This document shows positions 56,409-64,000 of a stretch of 64,000 nucleotides of DNA, in pieces. The stretch is from Strigamia acuminata (Eukaryota; Arthropoda; Chilopoda; Geophilomorpha; Linotaeniidae). The notes under the pieces were generated by a model that did no database searches, had not been told where the DNA came from, and was given only the letters and a program-made list of their open reading frames with translations. The stretch covers positions 12,736,427 to 12,800,426 of the forward strand of contig OX442315.1 in the NCBI GenBank assembly GCA_949358305.1. Direction: 5' to 3'. The position numbers and the translations under genes are program-made. The stretch's first letter is position 1, and every line of letters starts with the position of its first letter.

Positions 56409-57222
56409 TGTCGGGGCCGACATTCAAACAAATCCTCCTCCATCTTTGTGGTTTTCAAATCAGAAAATCCAGAAAATCCAGAAAATCAATCGCAAATCAA
56501 TTCCAAATCTTGCAAATTAATTGCGAATCTTGTAAATTAATTTCGGATTTTGTAAATCTAGTAAATCAAGTGTAAATCTGGTAAATCAACTGCAAATCTA
56601 GTAAATCAACTACAAATTCAATAAATCAACTGCAAATCTAGTAAATCAACTGTAAATCTAGTAAATCAACTGTAAATCAAGTAAATTAACTACAAATCTA
56701 GTAAATTAACTGCAAATCTAGTAAATCAACTGTACATCCAGTAACTCAAATGTACATCCAGTAACTCAACTACATCCAGTAACTCAACTGTACATCCAGT
56801 AACTCAACTGTACATCCAGTAACTCAACTGCAAAGCTAGTAAATATCAACTGCAAATATAGTAAATCAACTGTAAATCAAGTAAATCAACAGCAAATCTA
56901 GTAAATCAACTGTAAATCTAGTAAATCAACTGTAAATCTAGTAAATCAACTGTAAATCTAGTAAATCAACTGTAAATCTAGTAAATTAACTGTAAATCTA
57001 GTAAATCAACTGTAAATCTAGTAAATCAACTGTAAATCTAGTAAATCAACTGTAAATCTAGTAAATCAAGTAAATCAACTGTAAATCAAGTAAATCAACA
57101 GCAAATCAACAGCAAATTAATAGCAAATCAACAACAAATCAACACAAAATTTCAAATCCCACTTAGCAAGACAGCAAATCTTATGATTTAATTTGCAAAT
57201 CTTTACGGACGTCGGTCGGCCT
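56409..57222. mobile_element. TIR element with its interior expanded into a 20-base minisatellite
   Basis: Left end GTCGGGGCCGACATTCAAAC, right end GGACGTCGGTCGGCC, related to 43407-43582. The interior at 56455-57150 is over 25 copies of CTGTAAATCTAGTAAATCAA and variants (a sub-block has CTGTACATCCAGTAACTCAA). Confidence 0.65.
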
Positions 57223-57577
57223 AGAAAACAGAAAATGCACCCACCCCCACAAGCTTTTCTGTGGTTTTCCCAGTCGTCGGTGCAAGAAAGTTGTCCCATA
57301 AGTCGCAAAAACGGGAATCATCTTCAAGAAATGGGTACGAAATAAACTTCGGCCCTTGTACGGATAAACATGTGTGCGAGCAAAATATTGTAACAATACA
57401 AGAATAATAGGAAATATCATCTTAACCTGTTCAATAAAAACCACAATTATTACGAGTGAGACAACTATCCAATCAGGAACCACCCCAGCAAACATGTTTA
57501 CACTCTAGAATTTTATATTTTCTCACAGAATTGTATAAAAAAGATATAAATCTCATTTGCAAACATTGTATTCGATT

Positions 57578-60211
57578 TCATTCGACTTTGACGCTGCTTT
57601 CTAATTCTCTTATTTTGTCGCTCAATTCGTCAGGGGAAAAAATGCCTTTCTCGGTTATGATTCCGCCAGTTATGAGCGTGGCAGGTGTCACGTCAAATGC
57701 AGGGTTCCAGCAATTGATACCTGTTGTTGCGATAGTTATTAAGAGAATGGTTAAGTTGTTCGAAGGAGTTTGATTCTCTCACCTGGAGCTGCGATGGGGA
57801 CTTCGCCAATGAAGGTCATTTCGGATGGCGGTCTTTCTTCTATGGGAATTGCTCCACCGTTCGGGAGGTTTAAGTCTATCGATGTACAAGGAGCTGCCAC
57901 GTAGAATTTGCAGCCGTGATGTTGGGCGGCAATTGCTAACTGAAAATCATTTAACATTTAGTGTCATCATTACGATTGAACTCTATATAATCTATACAAG
58001 CAAAAGCAATTTTTTAGATAAAATGCAATTTTTAAGCATGAAATGTAATTTATTAGAATAAAATGCAATTTTTAAGCATAAAATGCAATTTTTCAGCATG
58101 AAATGCTATTTTTCAGCATGAAATGCAATTTTTATGCATAAAATGCAATTTTTAGGCATAAAATGCAATTTTTAAGCATGAAATGCAATTTTTAAGCATA
58201 AAATGCAATTTTTTAGGCATAAAATGCAATTTTTAGGTATAAAATGCAATTTTTAGGCATAAAATGCAATTTTTACGGTAAGCATAAAATGCAATTTTTT
58301 AGGCATAAAATACATTTTTTTATGCATAAAATACATTTTTTTATGCATAAAATACAATTTTTTAGGCATAAAATACAATTTTTAAGCATGAAATGCAATT
58401 TTTAAGCATTAAATGCAATTTTTAAGCATTAAGTGCAATTTTTCAGCATAAAATGCAATTTTTAAGCATAAAATGCGATTTTTCAGCATTAAATGCAATT
58501 TTTAAGCATTACATGCAATTTTTCAGCATAAAATGCGATTTTTCAGCATGAAATGCAATTTTTAAGCATAAAATGCAATTTTTAGGTAGATAATATAAAC
58601 TTTAAGCATAAAATAAAATTTTTAGGATATAAAAATACTCATAAAAACATCTAGATTTCAGACGTTTCAGTATTCTTACAAATAAGTTAGTGACACGTAC
58701 TTGATAAGTGCCAATTTTATTCGCCGTATCTCCATTCGCAGCGATCCGATCAGCGCCCACAATGACGGCAGAAATCCCCTTCTGACGCATCAAAGCGCTC
58801 ACCATCGAATCGCAAATCAAAGTCGACGGGATTTTATCATGTCCCAATTCATAAGCCGTCAATCGCGCTCCTTGATTGTACGGTCTCGTCTCGGTGCAAT
58901 AAACGTGCGCCAAACTATTCCTCGCATGCAAACTTCGAATGACACCTAAAAAATATTCAAAAAAAAAAATCAAAAACAAATCCCACCAAACCCCAAAAAC
59001 CCAAAAATTCACCTAAAGCCGTTCCGTAACCGGCAGTCGCCAACGATCCAGTGTTGCAATGCGTCAGAATTTTAATATCCCCGCGTGGCGGACAGTTCTC
59101 AATCACGTGATCCGCGCCGAACTCACCAATTGCTCGATTGTCTTCGAAATCTTTATCCAACATCAGTTCGATGTTAGCAATTATTCTGAAAAACGAAGTA
59201 AAAATTATCAATTCAACATAAAATTGCGGAATTAAATCCGTTTATAAGCGCAATTTACACGATATAAGCGTAATTTACACGATAAATGCGTAATTTACAC
59301 GATAAATACGTAATTTGAAACGATAACTGCGTAATTTACACGATAAATACGTAATTTGAAACGATAACTGCGTAATTTACACGATAAATACGTAATTTAC
59401 ACGATAAATACATAATTTGAAACGATAAATGCGTAATTTACACGATAAATACGTAATTTACACGATAAATACGTAATTTGAAACGATAAATGCGTAATTT
59501 ACACGATAAATGCGTAATTTACACGATAAATGCGTAATTTACACGATAAATACGTAATTTACACGATAAATACGTAATTTGAAACGATAACTGCGTAATT
59601 TACACGATAAATACGTAATTTACACGATAAATACGTAATTTAAAACGATAAATGCGTAATTTACACGATAAATACGTAATTTGAAACGATAAATGCGTTA
59701 TTTACACGATAAATGCGTAAATTTACACGATAAATGCGCAATTACGCCCTTTAAATACGTCTATTACTACATTCTCACTTCACTTTAATATCTTCGGCAG
59801 TTAATTGGTCGTTCGAGACCAAATTTTGGGTTTGGAATGTAAGTTGTTTCGCTGCTAAACTCATGTTGACCGCCGTGGGTCGCGCAGTGACTAAATAATT
59901 CAGTTTCTCGATGATAAACTTTTCTAAATCTTTCGATTCCATTTTCGCGTTGTACAGCTCGCAGACTAGACTCAGACAACCAACAATGGCGATCGCGGGG
60001 GCTCCCCGAACCTGTAAAAACGTTTAAATAACGTAAATTAAACGAGAATTCAATTATTTAACTCGAAAAACCGTTTTACTTGCATGTTCCTGATCGCATT
60101 CCAGCCTTGTTGCGTGTCTTCTATACGAATATATTTCGATTCGAATGGTAGTAATAATTGATCGAGAATTTGTAATTCTCCGTCTTTGTATTTAATCGAT
60201 TGCAGTGTCAT
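57578..60211 (-). CDS. MRI1: Methylthioribose-1-phosphate isomerase
   Basis: Six exons on the reverse strand: 60211-60080, 60011-59779, 59185-59013, 58945-58701, 57939-57783, 57720-57578, giving 360 residues (human MRI1 369). It converts 5-methylthioribose-1-phosphate to methylthioribulose-1-phosphate in cytosolic methionine salvage. Visible marks: [20 protein letters not shown] start, [26 protein letters not shown], the catalytic Cys165 in [36 protein letters not shown], catalytic Asp245 in [19 protein letters not shown], and the C-terminal WNPAFDVTP...[11 protein letters not shown]. Cys and Asp positions match the bacterial enzyme's (160 and 240) offset by five. The exon 2 donor is GTGAGA at 59778, required to keep frame. 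Introns 2 and 4 are filled by minisatellites. A truncated copy follows at higher coordinates. Confidence 0.92.
57995..58610 (+). repeat. 20-base minisatellite in MRI1 intron 4
   Basis: About 30 copies of AAATGCAATTTTTAAGCATA with small changes (AGGCATA, CAGCATG). Confidence 0.9.
59225..59745 (+). repeat. 20-base minisatellite in MRI1 intron 2
   Basis: About 26 copies of CGATAAATACGTAATTTACA alternating with CGATAACTGCGTAATTTACA and CGTAATTTGAAA variants, in a partly higher-order pattern. Confidence 0.9.
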
Positions 60212-60572
60212 TTTTGATTGATTAGCGAGTTAATTTACGCCGAACAAAGGACGTGTTGATGGAACCGGTGAAACGGACCTGTGAAAAATTAAATAAAATC
60301 GTTAATTATTTTGTCTAAAATCCGTGGAAAACATGTAAAAATGTCAAAACTCACTCCCTAAGGAGATTCTAGGTTGTTTAATCGTGGTTTAACTGCAGAT
60401 TTAACAGTTTAAACGACAAAATTCAACGAATTGTGACCGAACAGCCATTACGAGACATGGCGCGAGTTTCAGTAGTTTTGTAAACGCTCGCTAGGCGGCA
60501 GCATTTACTCGGAGGAAATAAATACAAAGTTTTTGCGTAACGTGAACTTTATTGAGAATTATTTGAGTTTTA
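60212..60572. other. 5' flank of MRI1, between it and its truncated copy
   Basis: Holds the presumed MRI1 promoter and 5' untranslated region (reverse strand). No TATA box seen, which is common for housekeeping genes. No other gene. Confidence 0.4.
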
Positions 60573-62199
60573 TTATTCGAAGTTTGTGTTTAATTTGGCG
60601 CTCAATTCGTCCGGAGAGAAAATTCCTTTTTCGGTAATGATTCCGCCCGTTATGAGACTGGCAGGTGTCACGTCGAATGCAGGGTTCCAGCAATTGACAC
60701 CTGGGAAATGGTGATAAATAAATAAATAATGTCAAACTTGATGAATTATTATTAATTTTTTTAATTTTTTAGTTTGAACCTGGAGCTGCAACAGGCACTT
60801 TGGCAATGGAGGTCATTTCGGATGACGGTCGCTCCTCGATGGGAATTGCTTCGCCGTTTGGAATGTTGAAGTCTATCGATGTACATGGAGCTGCAACATA
60901 AAATTTGCATCCATGATGTTTGGCAGCAATAGCTAACTGAAAATTATTCATAATGTAATGACTTGCATTTGAATTTAAACGGTGACAAAAAAAATAAAAA
61001 AATTAATAAAAATAAAAATAAATCCATTTTAACAGTTAAAAAATATATGTGCATGGCTGAAAATGCGTTTTTACAGTTTAATAATATAATTTTACTGTTT
61101 AAAAAATTAGTAATGAATTTGACAGTTCAAAATGTGCTATTTACAGCTCAAAATGCATTTTTACTGTTCAAGATGTGCTATTTACAGCTCAAAATGCATT
61201 TTTACAGTTCAAGATATGCTATTTACAGCTCAAAATGCATTTTTACAGTTCAAGATGTGCTATTTACAGCTCAAAATGCATTTTTACAGTTCAAGATGTG
61301 CTATTTACAGCTCAAAATGCATTTTTACAGTTCAAAAATGTATTATTACTGTTCAAAAATGTATTTTTACTGTTCAAAAATATATTATAACAGTTCAAAA
61401 ATACATTATTACAGTTCAAAAATGTATTTTTACTGTTCAAAAATGTATTTTTACTGCTCAAAAATGTATTTTTACTGTTCAAAAATTTATTTTTACTGTT
61501 CAAAAATGTATTTTACTGTTCAAAAATGTATTTTTACCGTTCAAAAATGTATTTTTACCGTTAAAAAATGTATTTTTACTGTTCAAAAATGTATTTTTAC
61601 TGTTCAAAAATGTATTTTTACTGTTCAAAAACGTATTTTTACGGTTCAAAAATGTATTTTTACTGTTCAACAATGCATTTTTACAGCTCAAAATGCACTC
61701 TAACAGCTTAAAAATGCAATTTTAACGTCAAGAAAACGTAATTTTTCTTAGAAAAATTAAATTCCTCATGTCGAAAGCAAAAATTAGTAAAACATCAATT
61801 TAACCATGTGATACATACTTGATAAGTTCCAATTTTATTCGCCGTATCTCCATTAGCCGCTACCCGATCAGCGCCCACAATAACGGCAGAAATCCCCTTC
61901 TGACGCATCAAAGCGCTCACCATCGAATCGCAAATCAAAGTCGCCGGTATTTTATCATGTCCCAATTCATAAGCTGTCAATCGCGCTCCTTGATTGTACG
62001 GTCTCGTCTCGGTGCAATAAACGTGCGCCAAACTATTCCTCGCAAGCAAACTTCGAATAACACCTAAAAAATTCCAAAAAAAATCAAAAACAAATCCCAC
62101 CAAACCCTAAAAACCCAAAAATCCACCTAAAGCCGTTCCGTAACCGGCAGTCGCCAACGATCCAGTGTTGCAATGCGTCAGAATTTTAATATCCCCGCT
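60573..62199 (-). pseudogene. 5'-truncated tandem copy of MRI1
   Basis: Reverse-strand exons equivalent to MRI1 exon 3 (3' part only, 62199-62127), exon 4 (62063-61819), exon 5 (60936-60780) and exon 6 (60700-60573), with splice signals and phases kept. Exon 4 is nearly identical (SAL to same, I246V, S220A). Exons 1, 2 and the start of exon 3 are absent. At 62199/62200 the MRI1 sequence stops mid-exon and THAP-gene sequence begins. The kept exons have no stop or frameshift, so the loss is recent. The catalytic Cys region (THCNTG) is kept, but the N-terminal domain is missing and no start codon exists. Confidence 0.88.
61050..61725 (+). repeat. 21-base minisatellite in the intron of the truncated MRI1 copy
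   Basis: About 20 copies of TGTTCAAAAATGTATTTTTAC, preceded by five copies of a longer unit (CAGCTCAAAATGCATTTTTA plus CAGTTCAAGATGTGCTATTTA). It occupies the intron equivalent to MRI1 intron 4 but its sequence is unrelated to that one's array. Its open frames are spurious. Confidence 0.9.
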
Positions 62200-62717
62200 G
62201 TTGTTCTTGCTTTTCGAACCAAGTTCTTCAACAATTTATTTTCCTGCTTGAGAACTTTATTTTCTTCGTCAACAAAATCCGTTTCTGTGGCCTGATCATA
62301 ATGAGTTTTCTTTGGTGAGATATTATTAACGATGATACGTCTTTCTTCCTTTTCAATTCGTGATTTATAACGCTGCTGTCGTCCACTTTCTTCTAAGTGT
62401 CCAAGCCCATCGTCGTCCATTGGTAAATCATCTTTGTCAAGGTTTACATTAGGAACAGCAGTTGATTTTAACTTTCGCCTGGGAGGCAAGTTGAGTAACT
62501 CATTCCTCAGGTCTCTCTGGTAATCATCGACTGTGAAATGTTGGGAACAAATGCGCCCATCATTGGGGTTGAAGAAATCTGCTCGCTTGCATTTGACAAT
62601 CCACAGTCTCCGTCTCGTGACATCAGATGGAAAGCCATGCCAAATGATGTTTTTCCCTTTGCTATTTTTTCCAGTGTTTTTGCAGCTGGCAATGGCACAG
62701 ACAGCATGATGCACCAT
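62178..62717 (-). CDS. THAP-domain protein, truncated by fusion to the MRI1 copy
   Basis: Frame of 179 residues on the reverse strand. Residues 1-92 form a THAP zinc finger with the C2CH set: C7, C12, then C and H in ICSQHF, plus conserved W, P (GFP) and an AVPNV box. THAP fingers bind DNA and occur in host regulators and P-element transposases. A charged linker ([22 protein letters not shown]) and a coiled coil ([17 protein letters not shown]) follow. After ARTTA the frame enters MRI1 exon 3 sequence in a different frame and stops (GILKF). The native C-terminus is therefore lost, and it could be the N-terminal part of a P-element-like transposase or a host THAP gene. The ATG at 62717 suits the family start. 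Confidence 0.75.
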   Translation of the reverse strand: MVHHAVCAIASCKNTGKNSKGKNIIWHGFPSDVTRRRLWIVKCKRADFFNPNDGRICSQHFTVDDYQRDLRNELLNLPPRRKLKSTAVPNVNLDKDDLPMDDDGLGHLEESGRQQRYKSRIEKEERRIIVNNISPKKTHYDQATETDFVDEENKVLKQENKLLKNLVRKARTTAGILKF

Positions 62718-64000
62718 GTCTCCTAAAGGATTGTATGTACCGGTATATTACTTAATTAATTAAAATCAGTACAGTATACGAATTTCAAATTTATGGTCAT
62801 TTTTTGTCTATAAGTTGCTTTGTTTACTTATTTACTTACTAATTATTTTAATTTATTTCTTTACTTATTTGCTTATCTAGTAACTAATTGTTTTAATTTA
62901 TTTCTTTACTTGTTTACTTATTCCACTTTTGACCATCTTTTGGTTATTTAAGCCAAGAAATAAAAATAATGAAGAGTTTCCTGCATAAAATTCATTACTG
63001 ATTAAAATTCTGAAAAAATACACAGTAATCTGTTGCATGCCCTGCTATTATTACGGTCAACTAATTTCCATTTATCAAGTCATTTATCAATTGAATTTAT
63101 AAGCATCTAAAACGGGCTTTGCGTATAATAATAATAACAAATAAATAAATAAAAAATAAAAATCATTCAATATACAGTATATGCTTTTAAAAAATGATAA
63201 AAATGATGAAAATGATATAAAATACCTTTAACTTGAGAAATTTCCTTTTTTTAAATTATTTTTTTTTAAGTTTATACAAAAAAATTACCTTTAGAAGTCC
63301 TAATGCATACATTTTTCATTTTTCAAGCTTAGCTAAAGTAAGTAAAATATTTTTTCCATTTGAAAGACCCGTGTTCATGCAAAAGTCCCATCAAACCGGT
63401 AATTTTCACTCCTACATGAACGCACAAAAAGTCACTAACTGTATTTCTTATTACAACGAATATAACAAAGTCTAATGATTGTCTGTGTTTTATTACTTTT
63501 TTGCCATGTTTTTTGCTAGTTTTAATGTTCTAATTACGAGTGCATACTTCGTTGAATTGATACCAAATAAAAAAGAGAAGAACTGATCGAGTTTCATGGT
63601 AAAAAATATACATATATCCTACACATTAGTCTCTCTTTTATTTGGATAAAAAAGAAAAAAAAAATTGATTGAAAGCTTACCTTCTGTCTTTTACTTCTTC
63701 TGTAGTTTGCACCACACTGCGTATCTTCTTTAATTTTGTTTCCTGTCTTCAAAGTGACTTAACCTCTCGAAGGGATCGATGTTTTCGATGTTTTCGACCA
63801 ATTGATAGCTACATTTGAGGAATTGAAAATAGAAGTTTAATTTTTTGAAATTTGAGTGCATATTTTTAACAAAACCAATTTTCAACATTCTTACCAATTT
63901 TCAACCAATTTTTTACTGATTTTTGCGATAAAATTCCAATTTTTAGAGATTCTTATCATAAAAGTTTTTATTTTTTGTTCATAAGTTGCTTTGTTTACTT
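62718..64000. other. AT-rich sequence to the window end, no gene
   Basis: Contains TTACTTATTTACTTA-type runs and an ATAAGTTGCTTTGTTTACTT direct repeat at 62813 and 63981. No reading frame with family signs, and no RNA gene. Confidence 0.35.

Noticed and set aside
56455-57150. CRISPR-like regular repeats
   Set aside because: Units are contiguous with no unique spacers, and the genome is animal; this is a minisatellite.
60963-61725. Long open frames of 197-246 residues rich in C, F, T, V and Q
   Set aside because: They are translations of a 21-base minisatellite (a multiple of three keeps the frames open), inside an intron.
62178-62200. Natural C-terminus of the THAP protein
   Set aside because: The last five codons come from MRI1 exon 3 read out of frame, so this end is a product of the junction.

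Overview
The window is nuclear DNA of an animal, almost certainly an arthropod. Genes have short exons with GT-AG introns. There are six-cysteine chitin-binding (peritrophin-A type) secreted proteins, an Oli/BHLHE22-type bHLH gene, an intron-bearing tRNA-Ile(UAU), a THAP-domain protein, and an AT-rich background full of small inverted-repeat transposons and minisatellites. I cannot name the species or the order.

Layout. 1-2798: end of a reverse-strand LTR retrotransposon (gag-like frame, tRNA-primer site, LTR). 3125-7448: eight-exon TMEM68-like membrane acyltransferase gene with transposons in its introns. 8330-24938: tandem cluster of NACHT-domain (NLR-like) genes, three long copies and one decayed fragment. 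Each long copy has a conserved non-coding first exon, a small exon carrying a beta-strand/amyloid-like motif, and one large exon with the NACHT ATPase and degenerate repeats. The third copy has an in-frame UGA. 25774-35777: secreted chitin-binding and glycine-rich proteins. Here a segment of about 3 kb was duplicated in tandem, leaving the second copies without signal peptide or promoter. The last glycine-rich gene has a TATA box, an initiator and GATA plus NF-kB-like sites, the layout of arthropod immune promoters. 37221-39416: two-exon Oli/BHLHE22-type bHLH gene. 39417-57577: gene-poor, with one tRNA-Ile(UAU), a tRNA relic, several transposon families and minisatellites of mostly 20-21 or 40 bp period. 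57578-62717 (reverse strand): a complete methylthioribose-1-phosphate isomerase gene (MRI1/mtnA), a 5'-truncated tandem copy of it, and a THAP-domain reading frame joined directly to that truncated copy. The rest is AT-rich with no gene I can support.

How it may fit together. The most interesting part is the NACHT cluster. Its separate first coding exon resembles, in spacing and composition, the RHIM/cRHIM amyloid motifs of innate immune adaptors. With the kB/GATA-driven glycine-rich peptide gene about 10 kb downstream, this suggests, by inference only, an immune neighbourhood in which NLR-type sensors might signal through an amyloid step like that of the IMD pathway. Exon joins were read by eye from splice signals and reading frame. 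No homology search was possible.
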